From Gammaproteobacteria bacterium (lineage in GTDB: Bacteria; Pseudomonadota; Gammaproteobacteria; Steroidobacterales; Foliamicaceae): 64,000 nt of DNA. Under the pieces are notes generated by a model that saw only the letters and a list, made by a program, of their open reading frames with translations, had not been told where the DNA came from and searched no databases. Positions 1-8,024 of this stretch are shown here, in pieces. Each line of letters opens with the position of its first letter. Position 1 is the first letter of the stretch. The DNA lies in contig VYBN01000013.1 in the NCBI GenBank assembly GCA_009844425.1, forward strand, positions 62,001-126,000, in the 5' to 3' direction. A program made the position numbers and the translations under genes.

Positions 1-372
1 GCCGGGATACAGATCGGCGTACGCCAGCAACAGCGACCTGGCATGATCGGCGTAGCGCCCGTCGCCGGTGAGCTGATAAACGACGCCCGCCTCGCGGATC
101 GCGACGCCGTTGCGCTTGTGCTGCTCGTGCGAATAGCCGCCGCCGGCGTCGACGGGAGCGGGCACGTCGGGCTCGGATGCGAAATACAGGTCGACGCGCG
201 CCCGGGTCCGCTCCAGCGAGCGCATGAAGCCCGGCGATTCGCCCATCGCGGCGGTCACACTCGCGACGTCCCCTGCGGTGAGCAGCAGGCGGGGATGCGA
301 TGCCCGGCCATCCTGCGGCCAGCCGCCGATCGCCAGGGCCGCCAGGGCCGGAACGACAAGGGACCGGCGCAT
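1..372 (-). CDS. Alginate lyase, PL17 family (N-terminal fragment)
   Basis: Only the first 124 codons lie in the window; the gene runs off the left edge. Residues 1-24 form a signal peptide (MRRSLVVPALAALAIGG), so the enzyme is exported. Residues 80-122 contain SHEQHKRN followed by an amphipathic helical stretch ending LLLAYADLYP, which I recognise as the start of the alpha/alpha-toroid domain of PL17 oligoalginate lyases of the heparinase II/III fold. Such enzymes cleave alginate oligomers exolytically to unsaturated monouronates. The ATG shares one base with the TAA stop of the PL6 lyase gene, so the two are probably translationally coupled. The catalytic Tyr/His and the C-terminal half cannot be seen here. 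Confidence 0.8.
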   Translation of the reverse strand, partial: MRRSLVVPALAALAIGGWPQDGRASHPRLLLTAGDVASVTAAMGESPGFMRSLERTRARVDLYFASEPDVPAPVDAGGGYSHEQHKRNGVAIREAGVVYQLTGDGRYADHARSLLLAYADLYPG

Positions 373-2570
373 TACGGCGCGCCGATCTCGTCCACGATCG
401 GTTCCGGCGTGCCGGCAAATCGATTTCTTCCGATTCGGGTGATCGGATCGCCGACCGTGTGCGTAACGCGTATCGGAAGGCTGTCGATGAATTCGTTGTC
501 GTGAATGTCGGCCACCTGAACGCCCAGCAGCCGTATCGACGACGCCGTCCTGTTGCGCGCGTTGTGACCGACCGAGGCCAGCACGCTGGAACGGATTTCG
601 AGCCGGGGGCCGAAGGTGCTCTCGTCCGTACCGCCGCGGTAAATGTCGACCACGGCGCCGCCGATGTTGCTGAACCGGCTGTCGACTACCGAAATTTCCT
701 CGCCGTTGTAGCGGCCCAGGTCGTCGATCTCCCTGCTGAGCGAAATCACGCTGCCGGTAATGTCGCTGAATTCGGAGCGCGTGATGCGAATCTCATCCGC
801 AAAGGTGTTCTTGGCCACCAGGAAGAAATTGAAGAGGTAATTGACGTCCAGGTCGCTTATGGAGCAGTCGTCGACCACCAGGCTGTAGTTGCTCGTCATC
901 GAGTAGCGGCTGGTGCGAACCACCGAGTTGCCCGACATGTCGGGAGAAGCTGCCCCGGAAATCTCCAGGCCCGAAAGTTCGAGGCGCCCGCCATCGTCAA
1001 TCTCGAACAGCGCCGGGCGCTCGAACTCCAGCTTCACCGTTCCACGGCCCCGGGACGCCCTTACGCTCAAGGGCCGGTCGGCCACGATCGTCTTCCTGAC
1101 CCGGTAATCACCCGGGGCCAGTTCCAGGACGGAACCCGCTTCGGCCCGGGCGGCGGCATTGAACAGGGCGTCCTCGCCGGGCGTGACGACGATTGTGGGC
1201 GGCGTTGCGGGGGAGGAACCCGGTTTCGGATACCAGGCAACGCCCGTTTCGTCCTTGTCCAGCACCTTGAGGTCCGCGCGAACGCCGATTGAAGCGAGGG
1301 CCTCCCCGACCGGATACCAGAGCCCGTTGGCCGCCTGTTGCATCTCGATGGGGACGTTCGAAAAACCGCTCTTTTGCGGCAGATCCTCGACCGCGTTCGC
1401 CGCATTGCCTTCAAAGGCGATTCCGCTGATGTCGTCATGCACCCGGATTACGTTATTCCCGTCACGATTGAATACCAGGTTGGAACGGAACACGCTGTCG
1501 ATGGGCGTCGCCGAGCGCTCTTCATCGCTGCCCCCGGCCATTTCGATGTAGTCGCACTGAATGATCGAGTTGTTTTCCATCACCACGTCCTCGACCTGGT
1601 GATAGCGATTCAGCGGCGAATCGGGAACGCCGTTCATGACCGTGAAGGCAGCCCCGAAGCGGTAGCCGGTAAGACCGTGCAGATAGTTGTTACGAACCAC
1701 ATGCCCCTTGTTGATGACCCGAATGCCGCCGGTGTTCGGGACGCCGTTGCCGAGGAAGACATTGTCCTCCACCACGGCGTTGTTGCCGTGCCGCATCGTT
1801 AGCGTGCCGCGCGATTCCAGGAACAGGTTTCCGCGGAAGGTGTTGCCGCCGGACTTGTTGGAGATGATCTCCAGCTCGCCGTCGCAGCGGTCGAACACGT
1901 TGTTCTCGACGACGGTCAGCGAATCGGCCATCGAGTAGTGGCTGGTGCCGATTCGCAGCGTCTCGCCGCCGTTGGATCCCAGTATCGGCCGCGGGCCGAA
2001 GTAGTTGTGGTCGATGCGGTGGTAGTTTCGCTGGTTTTCCTCGCCGTCCAGCCGCACGGCCATCGTGACCCCGAGATTGCCCTTGCCCTCGACGTGGTTG
2101 TGGTCGAAGCGATTGTGGCGTCCGAACATCAACACCCAGAAATCGATCTCATGCCGTTCCGGGTTGTTGAACCGGTCGATGACCGTTTCCGTCACCCTCG
2201 AGTAATTGGCGGGTTCGCCCTTCGTGCGGCGAAAGGAAATCACGGTGCTGGTCGGCGTGTAGCCGTCCCTGAACACCAGTCCGGAAACGACCAGGTGGTT
2301 GCCGGCAAGCCGCAGGTTGGACTGGCCGCTGATCACGACCTGTCCCTTTGTTTCCGACGTCAGGGTAATCGGCCGCTCCGGCTCCCCGTTCCCCTTAAAG
2401 AGAATCTCGAAATCGCGCCAGACCCCATTGGCGAGCACGATGACGTCACCCGGCCCGGCGCGCTCGACCGCATCGCGGTATTCCTGCTGGTTCGCAACCA
2501 GTGTTTCGGTTGCAGATGCGCTTCCCGCCGCGATAAGGGCGAGCGCGGAAGCTACCAGAACGGCTTTCAT
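372..2570 (-). CDS. Alginate lyase, PL6 family (two-domain beta-helix)
   Basis: A 732-residue exported polysaccharide lyase. I chose the ATG at 2570 because it begins a clean signal peptide (MKAVLVASALALIAAGSASA); the frame stays open for 23 codons upstream, but those lie in a palindromic repeat. Residues about 25-450 form the catalytic parallel beta-helix of the chondroitinase-B/PL6 family. The sequence ISNKS around K239 and LTMRHG around R260 matches the Lys/Arg catalytic pair of this family, including the 21-residue spacing. A second beta-helix-like half (about 460-732) resembles the long two-domain PL6 enzymes. It depolymerises alginate (poly-mannuronate/guluronate) in the periplasm or outside the cell, working with the downstream PL17 enzyme and the upstream receptor. 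Confidence 0.88.
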   Translation of the reverse strand: MKAVLVASALALIAAGSASATETLVANQQEYRDAVERAGPGDVIVLANGVWRDFEILFKGNGEPERPITLTSETKGQVVISGQSNLRLAGNHLVVSGLVFRDGYTPTSTVISFRRTKGEPANYSRVTETVIDRFNNPERHEIDFWVLMFGRHNRFDHNHVEGKGNLGVTMAVRLDGEENQRNYHRIDHNYFGPRPILGSNGGETLRIGTSHYSMADSLTVVENNVFDRCDGELEIISNKSGGNTFRGNLFLESRGTLTMRHGNNAVVEDNVFLGNGVPNTGGIRVINKGHVVRNNYLHGLTGYRFGAAFTVMNGVPDSPLNRYHQVEDVVMENNSIIQCDYIEMAGGSDEERSATPIDSVFRSNLVFNRDGNNVIRVHDDISGIAFEGNAANAVEDLPQKSGFSNVPIEMQQAANGLWYPVGEALASIGVRADLKVLDKDETGVAWYPKPGSSPATPPTIVVTPGEDALFNAAARAEAGSVLELAPGDYRVRKTIVADRPLSVRASRGRGTVKLEFERPALFEIDDGGRLELSGLEISGAASPDMSGNSVVRTSRYSMTSNYSLVVDDCSISDLDVNYLFNFFLVAKNTFADEIRITRSEFSDITGSVISLSREIDDLGRYNGEEISVVDSRFSNIGGAVVDIYRGGTDESTFGPRLEIRSSVLASVGHNARNRTASSIRLLGVQVADIHDNEFIDSLPIRVTHTVGDPITRIGRNRFAGTPEPIVDEIGAP

Positions 2571-2577
2571 CACGGTA

Positions 2578-2679
2578 GCGCCTGTTCCCGTTACCCCTGT
2601 CTGAAGAGCGTTGAAGCAGGGACAGCGAAACCGAGCCATGGATGGCGCCTCGTCAGACAGGGGTAACGGGAACAGGCGC
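2578..2679. repeat. Palindromic element with 27-bp perfect arms (copy 1)
   Basis: Positions 2578-2604 and 2653-2679 are perfect 27-base inverted copies, separated by a 48-base loop. The loop holds GAGCCATGGATGGCG at 2633-2647, which also occurs (inverted) in the loop of the element at 44200-44307; the arms of the two elements are unrelated. It sits between the GntR gene and the PL6 lyase, with the left arm ending eight bases before the lyase start codon, so it could act as an RNA hairpin that attenuates or terminates readthrough, or stabilises mRNA. There is no T-tract, so it is not a standard intrinsic terminator. It resembles a REP/MITE-like mobile palindrome. Confidence 0.85.
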
Positions 2680-2707
2680 GGGCTAACGCAGTACGTGCGG
2701 ACAGCAG

Positions 2708-3454
2708 CTAGATGCGTGCGCTTTTGAGAAAACGCTGGCGGCTCTCGCTGGCCTTCCTGCGAACGTCCATGAGCGCCTTCTGCTCGGTCACGTCCAGCAT
2801 GGATTCCAGCAGCCGCGTGAAGTGCTTTCTCATCGCCATCCGCGCCTGTGAGGGATTGCGGCTATGCAACGCATCGAGAATCTCCCGGTGTTCTCCACCG
2901 CGAACCGCCGCATCTTCCGAGCAAACGGAGTCATACACCTTCTTGACCGGCGCCAGTTCCATGCGCATCCGCCAGAGCTTCTCGACGATGTAGTAGAGCA
3001 CGGAATTCCCGGCGGCGGCGGCAATGGTCAGGTGAAAGTCCCGGTCCGCGAGTTCCGCCGCATCGACGTCTTCGTGGTCGTCGCTGCTCATGTCCTCGAT
3101 GAGTTGCTCAAGCTCGGCCAGCGTCTCGTCGCTGATGTCGGGCGCCGCAAGCGCCGCCACCTCGGACTCGAACAGGGAACGCGCCTCGGTCAGCTCGAGC
3201 GCGCTAACGCTGGGCAGCACGTCCACCTGGGAGACCGCGGCGTCCAGCACGTGCGCTCCCGATCCGGGCCGCACTTCCAGCTTTCCGAGAGCCTGCAGCG
3301 AAATCAGCGCCTGGCGGACCGTGACTCGGCTTACGTTGAATTGCTCGGCCAGCTCGCGCTCGCCGGGCAAGCGGGTGCCGGGCGGATACACGCCCTCCTG
3401 CATCCGTTGCGCAATCCGTTGCGCAACGACCTCATACAACCTCTGTTCCTTCAT
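2708..3454 (-). CDS. GntR-family (FadR subfamily) transcriptional regulator
   Basis: About 248 residues. The N-terminal winged helix-turn-helix (residues about 5-70) carries the family signature PPGTRLPGERELAEQFNVSR followed by VTVRQAL and ends LEVRPGSGAHV. The C-terminal FCD all-helical ligand domain (about 90-225) holds RDFHLTIAAAAGN and the EHREILDALHSRNPSQA stretch that contributes metal/ligand-binding His and Asp in FadR-like proteins. It lies between the TonB-dependent receptor and the alginate lyases on the same strand, so it probably senses an alginate breakdown product and represses the locus. A TTG at 3481 overlapping the receptor stop is an alternative start, but its possible SD is only two bases away; the ATG at 3454 has a weak purine-rich leader. 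The candidate operator at 6714-6728 fits FadR-type half-sites. Confidence 0.88.
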   Translation of the reverse strand: MKEQRLYEVVAQRIAQRMQEGVYPPGTRLPGERELAEQFNVSRVTVRQALISLQALGKLEVRPGSGAHVLDAAVSQVDVLPSVSALELTEARSLFESEVAALAAPDISDETLAELEQLIEDMSSDDHEDVDAAELADRDFHLTIAAAAGNSVLYYIVEKLWRMRMELAPVKKVYDSVCSEDAAVRGGEHREILDALHSRNPSQARMAMRKHFTRLLESMLDVTEQKALMDVRRKASESRQRFLKSARI

Positions 3455-3477
3455 CTTTTTCGGCGATGCGGCAACAT

Positions 3478-6400
3478 TCAAAACCTCGCCGTAACACCGG
3501 CGAATATGCGCGGGCCATACTCCAGGGTTTGAACCACCTCGCCTTCCAATGCACGGAAATCGACACGTGGCTCACCAAGCACGTTAATGCCTTCCAGCGA
3601 AAGCTGGATATTGTCGGTCATGTCGTATCTCAAGCGAAGGTCAAGCGTCTTGTAGCCATCCACATATCGAACGCGAGCCGTAGTATCGCGGCCGTAGCCT
3701 TGGAAGTACTGGGAACGCGCCTTGAAAATCGCCTGCACGCTGAAGCGATCATTTTGCCAGTAAAGCTGCGTTGCGCTGGTATGACGTGACAGCCCCCACA
3801 GCCCGGCCGGCGGCAAAAGGCCCAGGAGCGGGGTCGGATTGCCGTCAGCGTCGAAGGCCGTACCGTCACCGCCGTGCCCATCCTCGAATTCGAAATCGGA
3901 ATCCGCGTAGTTATAGCTGAACTTGGCGCCGAAGCCGCCCAGAAAACCCGGCAGATAGTCGAACGCATGGGTAGCGGTGACTTCAAGACCGGTGAGGTCG
4001 CTCTTGTCACCGGACACCTGAGTGGTCCTTACGGTGCCGCTCACCGTATTTCCATCAATCACAAAGTCTTCCTGCTGATAGACGTTCTCGAAACCACCCT
4101 GAAACCGCTTCCAGTAGACACCCGCCGCCAACATTGTGTCTTCGTTGGCATACCATTCCAGACTGACGTCCAGATTCCAGGACGGCAGAGGTTCCAGCTT
4201 CGGGTTGCCCGGCGCGCCAATACCCTGCACCGCTTCTTCCAGGGTGGCGTAACCCGAATCCGGGTCGTCGGAGTCATTGGTGTTGATGCCGCGACTGTTC
4301 CCGTAGGAGTGGGGATCCGGACGCGAAGTACCCTTGAATACGCCGCCCCGGAATACCCAATCGGCATTCAGATCCATGATGAAGGTCAGACTGGGCAAGA
4401 CTTGCGTATAGCTGTTGGTCTGCACCACTTGTTCGAAATCCGCGCCCGCTACCGGCTCAACAAAATACAAGCCGCCTTCCTGTACGACGGTTAGCGGAGT
4501 CCGGTATCCGATCGACGAAATTTCCGTTTCAACGACACGCACGCCGAAATTCCCGCGCACGGGCTTCCCGGCCATTGCGGATTCATAATTGGCCTGCACG
4601 TGCACAGCCGTTGCATCTTCCGTCAAGTCGATACTGCCGGTCGAGAGTCCATTCTGGAAGCCGATTGCGGATCTGCCACCGTAGTTGGCAAGCAATTCAT
4701 CAAGCAGGCAGCCGTGATCGAACGTTGCCCATCCGGTGCCGGTGCCGATACCACTGGCAACCGTAACAAGATCATTCCCGCCTCTGGATTCCGACAGGAA
4801 ACCAGGCTCCGGAAAACTGGGCTGACCGCAATTGTTGGCAGCGTTGAATACCACGGCGCGGGCTTCGGCCGTGTTGGAAGTTCCGCCGGGGACCCCGTCA
4901 AAATCCTCGTCCTCGAACAGGCTCAATCCGTCGTCATTGCGAGCGCCGCCGAAGGTGCGGTACTCCAGCCGGGAAGAGCGTACGCCTGCCTCCACATTGT
5001 TGACGAAGCCCAGGGACTCGGTATCCCAGGACAGGTCCAGCCGGAAGGCATCGATCGTGTGCTCGCGAATCTGCTGCCTGGCGCGAATTCGTGCGCGATC
5101 GCGAGCGGTGAAATAGGCAGGATTGGTAATGTCAAAGTCCAGCAGGGAAGCGGGATCACGCGAACTGCTGCCGTCCGTGCTGAGAATCGTCGGCAGCGTA
5201 AGCCCGTCCGTGCCGGGCGCGTTCACGTCGAAATGCACCCAGAACTCTTCTCTGCCTGAAGTGCTGTCCGGATCCGTGATCAATACCTCGTTGGCGGCCA
5301 TGCGAACCTCAACGTCCGTCTCGGTGCGCTCGGTGTCCGCGAACGCCGCGTCAAACGAAATTTCCAGGCTATCCGTGGCTTGCCAGGCAATGTTCAGACC
5401 GGCGCCTTCGTACTCTTCAAATCGTGTGAAGTCCGTCGTATTGGATCGGATGTCGGTATCGGCGACGAAACTCTGCAGCAGCCCGGTACGCGGGTTGGAC
5501 ACGACATCTCTCAGGTTGTTCTGGGTTCCTCCGAACTGAAGGTCCTGGCGCAGTTCCTTCTGGTCCCGCTCGGACTGCTGGAAATCGAGCAGGAAATCCA
5601 GACGGTCATTGGGCTGCCACTGGATTACCCCGAACAGGGCCTCGCGGTCGTCATCCGTCGTGTTCCGGCGGAACGTACGATCGCGAGCTATGTAGGCAAA
5701 TGGAATATCCGAAGCACTGTTGTAATTGGGATTGGAATCGATAAGGTCCTGAAGCTGGTCATTGCTCAAGTCGGGGTCGCCTGCGTTTTCGTCACATCGG
5801 CCGGATGTATCGAGCGGCTGCGCGTTGGAATCGAACGAATCCAGCACACAAGCTTCAAACCGCCCGCCGCCGGTAGTATGAGTGGCCTCCGCCTCGGGAT
5901 TGGAATCGTCCCGCACTTGTCCTCCGATGGATATGCCGATCTTGCCCAAACCTTCAAATTCCCATGAATTGATGTAGCTGGCGGTGGCGCGGTAGCCATA
6001 CTCATCCTGGCCAATCATGTTGCTGTCGTCGGGATGCGCCGAGCTCTTGAGGCTGAATTGCATGCGCTGGTCGCCGTACTCGATCGGCCGCCTGGTGCTC
6101 AAGTGGACCTGACCGCTGACGGCGCCTTCAATATAGCTCGCAGTCTGCGTCTTATGAATGGCGACGGCATTGAACAATTCAGAAGGGAAGATACTGAAGT
6201 TGACCGCGCGGTTGCCGCTTCCGTTGGTGGACTCCCGGAAATTGACGACCGTGTTGCCCAGGTAGGGCCCCAAACCCCGGATGGCAACCTCGGTGGCGCC
6301 TCCGTTCTCGCGATGAGTCGCCGCGCCTGTAACGGTCTCAAGCGCCTCACCGATGGACAAGGCCGGCAATGCGCCGATCTCGTCAGCATTGAGTCCGTCA

Positions 6401-6627
6401 ACGATTGTTACGGAATTCCGCTTGAGCTGAATGGAGTCCTGGATCTCGCGTCGCACTCCCTTTACGACAATCTCCTCGATCATCGACTCATCGACTTCGA
6501 TCGGCACATCGGAATCTTCCTCTTCCTGCGCGTATGCGGGCGAACCCGCAAGCACGATGGCCAGAATTCCGCATATCGGGACCAGCGTACGACGCCGTTT
6601 GCCGGAGGCAGTTTCTCCTCCCCGCAT
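3478..6627 (-). CDS. TonB-dependent receptor, Caulobacter type
   Basis: A 1049-residue outer-membrane active transporter. The ATG at 6627 is preceded by a strong SD (GGAGAAGG) and begins a signal peptide ending SPAYAQ; an earlier in-frame start at 6669 lacks these. After the leader comes an EEIVVKG TonB-box-like segment, then the plug domain (residues about 55-190) with IGALPALSIGEALETVTG and VAIRGLGPYLG, and a long beta-barrel that ends in a terminal Phe (GVTARF), as outer-membrane proteins do. The plug wording is that of the Caulobacter-type subfamily common in marine polysaccharide users. From its neighbours it probably imports alginate oligosaccharides. Ligand specificity cannot be read from the sequence. 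Confidence 0.93.
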   Translation of the reverse strand: MRGGETASGKRRRTLVPICGILAIVLAGSPAYAQEEEDSDVPIEVDESMIEEIVVKGVRREIQDSIQLKRNSVTIVDGLNADEIGALPALSIGEALETVTGAATHRENGGATEVAIRGLGPYLGNTVVNFRESTNGSGNRAVNFSIFPSELFNAVAIHKTQTASYIEGAVSGQVHLSTRRPIEYGDQRMQFSLKSSAHPDDSNMIGQDEYGYRATASYINSWEFEGLGKIGISIGGQVRDDSNPEAEATHTTGGGRFEACVLDSFDSNAQPLDTSGRCDENAGDPDLSNDQLQDLIDSNPNYNSASDIPFAYIARDRTFRRNTTDDDREALFGVIQWQPNDRLDFLLDFQQSERDQKELRQDLQFGGTQNNLRDVVSNPRTGLLQSFVADTDIRSNTTDFTRFEEYEGAGLNIAWQATDSLEISFDAAFADTERTETDVEVRMAANEVLITDPDSTSGREEFWVHFDVNAPGTDGLTLPTILSTDGSSSRDPASLLDFDITNPAYFTARDRARIRARQQIREHTIDAFRLDLSWDTESLGFVNNVEAGVRSSRLEYRTFGGARNDDGLSLFEDEDFDGVPGGTSNTAEARAVVFNAANNCGQPSFPEPGFLSESRGGNDLVTVASGIGTGTGWATFDHGCLLDELLANYGGRSAIGFQNGLSTGSIDLTEDATAVHVQANYESAMAGKPVRGNFGVRVVETEISSIGYRTPLTVVQEGGLYFVEPVAGADFEQVVQTNSYTQVLPSLTFIMDLNADWVFRGGVFKGTSRPDPHSYGNSRGINTNDSDDPDSGYATLEEAVQGIGAPGNPKLEPLPSWNLDVSLEWYANEDTMLAAGVYWKRFQGGFENVYQQEDFVIDGNTVSGTVRTTQVSGDKSDLTGLEVTATHAFDYLPGFLGGFGAKFSYNYADSDFEFEDGHGGDGTAFDADGNPTPLLGLLPPAGLWGLSRHTSATQLYWQNDRFSVQAIFKARSQYFQGYGRDTTARVRYVDGYKTLDLRLRYDMTDNIQLSLEGINVLGEPRVDFRALEGEVVQTLEYGPRIFAGVTARF

Positions 6628-6657
6628 TTTCCTTCTCCTCACCAAGATCATGCGAAA

Positions 6658-6663
6658 AGTATA
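6658..6663 (-). promoter_or_regulatory. Candidate -10 box for the TonB receptor gene
   Basis: On the minus strand these bases read TATACT, one mismatch from the sigma-70 consensus TATAAT, 30 bases upstream of the receptor ATG. No good -35 hexamer lies at 16-18 bp, which would suit a promoter that is regulated or activator-dependent. This is a visual match only. Confidence 0.4.
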
Positions 6664-6713
6664 GACCAATTCTCGGCGATCAGTAGTACCGGTTCCCCGT
6701 GCGCTCTGTTTGA

Positions 6714-6728
6714 ATTGGTAGTATCAAT
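6714..6728. promoter_or_regulatory. Candidate GntR/FadR operator palindrome
   Basis: ATTGGTAGTATCAAT is a 15-bp imperfect palindrome (6 of 7 half-site bases pair around a central base). Its ATTGGTA/TATCAAT half-sites resemble operators of FadR-type uronate regulators. It lies about 50 bases upstream of the candidate -10 box of the receptor gene; a related half-site (ATTGGT on the minus strand) sits next to that -10 box at 6664-6670. The GntR gene at 2708-3454 is the obvious candidate binder. The assignment is inferred from resemblance and location. Confidence 0.4.
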
Positions 6729-6744
6729 CTTGCGTGCGGGAGCG

Positions 6745-7371
6745 CTAATCCGTCTCGGGCCACTTGCCCTCGATTTCCTTGCGCAGCATCCCGATCAGCA
6801 TGGTCGGATAGAAGTCGTCCGTAGCCTCGGCCGCGGCGGCAAGAAAAGCCAGCATTTCCGCCGGTTCAACCAGGCCTTCGCACCCGTCGAAAGCGCCGTC
6901 CAGCGCATAGCGGGCAAACCCGATCTGCGCGGCAAGGCGCCCGTACTCAGCCGAGCGCCGAATCAGTCGACCGGCCCTGCAGGCGTCCCCTCCGGTGTCG
7001 GGGTAGCCGAGGTATTGCATGTAACCGCTCACGAACAGCGCCTGGGGATACTCGGCGGCCACGGCGGCCTCCATGTGCGGCCATCCCTTTCCGGCCTGCC
7101 CGCTGTAGGTGTAGACGCGGGCGAGTTGATAGCGCAGCCGGGGGTTGCCCGGGTCCTCGGCCACCGCCGCCTCGCAGGCCGCTATCGCGCTGGGGAAGTT
7201 CATGTCCGACTGCGACACGCCCGGCGCCACCTTGTTGGGATCCAGCGGGTGCGAAGTCGCCATGTCGCAGGGCGTAACGTCCTGCGAATACGGCGATGCA
7301 TCCCATTCAAGCGTTTCCGCGGAAGTCCCGCCACACGCCAGCAGTCCGCAAACGGCAATAAGTTTCTTCAT
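6745..7371 (-). CDS. Secreted TPR/Sel1-like repeat protein (paralogue B)
   Basis: A 208-residue protein with a signal peptide (MKKLIAVCGLLACGGTSA). The mature part starts ETLEWDASPYSQDVTPCD; residues about 60-95 form a TPR-like helix pair (ACEAAVAEDPGNPRLRYQLA), and the rest has Sel1-like helical repeats with regularly spaced Ala/Gly and conserved Cys. It is a tandem duplicate of the gene directly upstream (roughly half the residues identical by eye), and its ATG overlaps that gene's stop by four bases, so both are made from one message. Function is unknown; tetratricopeptide repeats usually mediate protein-protein contacts in the envelope. Confidence 0.75.
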   Translation of the reverse strand: MKKLIAVCGLLACGGTSAETLEWDASPYSQDVTPCDMATSHPLDPNKVAPGVSQSDMNFPSAIAACEAAVAEDPGNPRLRYQLARVYTYSGQAGKGWPHMEAAVAAEYPQALFVSGYMQYLGYPDTGGDACRAGRLIRRSAEYGRLAAQIGFARYALDGAFDGCEGLVEPAEMLAFLAAAAEATDDFYPTMLIGMLRKEIEGKWPETD

Positions 7372-7997
7372 TGGTCCTCTCCCTCAAGTGCCCCGACCTC
7401 GTTCTTGAGCATCGCGATCAGCATGCTCGCGTAGAAGTCGCTGTTCGATTCCTCCGCCGCCTGGAGAAACACCATGAGTTCCTCCGGGTCGATGGTCACG
7501 TCGCAGCCCTCGAAAACTCCGTCCAGTGCATAGCGCGTGAATCCGACCTGTCCCGCGAGCCGGCCGTATTGCGCGGAACGCCGAAACAGGCTGCCCGCCC
7601 TGCAGATGTCTTTCGGGGCCTTGTTGATCCCCAGAAAATGCAGGTAGCCGTTGACGAACAGCGCCTGCGGATAGTCCGCCTCGATTGCCGCCTCGCGATG
7701 CGGATAGGCCTTCTCGCCCTGCCCGCTGTACCCGTACACCCGCGCCAGCTGATACCTGAGCCGCGGATTGCCCGGATCGGCCTCCACCGCCGCCTCGCAG
7801 GCCGCCGTGGCGCGGGCGAAGTCCATGTCCGACTGCGACACGCCCGGCGCCACCGAATACGGATCGTCGCCGTGCGAAGCCTCGATATCGCAGGGCGTGA
7901 CTTCTTGGGAGTACGTCGAGGTGTCCCACTCGAGGGTTTCGGCCGAGGCTCCTGCGGCAAGGAACAGTCCGCAGACGGCCAGGCAGCTTGTTCTCAT
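7368..7997 (-). CDS. Secreted TPR/Sel1-like repeat protein (paralogue A)
   Basis: A 209-residue protein with signal peptide MRTSCLAVCGLFLAAGASA, preceded by a strong SD (AGGAGGAGG). Like its downstream duplicate it begins ETLEWDTSTYSQEVTPCD, then has VAPGVSQSDMDF, a TPR-like segment (ACEAAVEADPGNPRLRYQLA) and Sel1-type helices with a conserved FRRSAQYGRLA element. The pair forms a two-gene unit with an ATGA overlap. The four N-terminal and central Cys positions are shared, which suggests periplasmic disulfides. No enzymatic motif is visible and I do not recognise a named family beyond the repeats. Confidence 0.75.
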   Translation of the reverse strand: MRTSCLAVCGLFLAAGASAETLEWDTSTYSQEVTPCDIEASHGDDPYSVAPGVSQSDMDFARATAACEAAVEADPGNPRLRYQLARVYGYSGQGEKAYPHREAAIEADYPQALFVNGYLHFLGINKAPKDICRAGSLFRRSAQYGRLAGQVGFTRYALDGVFEGCDVTIDPEELMVFLQAAEESNSDFYASMLIAMLKNEVGALEGEDQ

Positions 7998-8024
7998 ATT
8001 TCCTCCTCCTACAGATGTGACTCG

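Noticed and set aside
2605-2652. Loop of the palindrome as a small RNA gene
   Set aside because: No promoter or terminator is seen, so the loop is treated as part of a repeat element.
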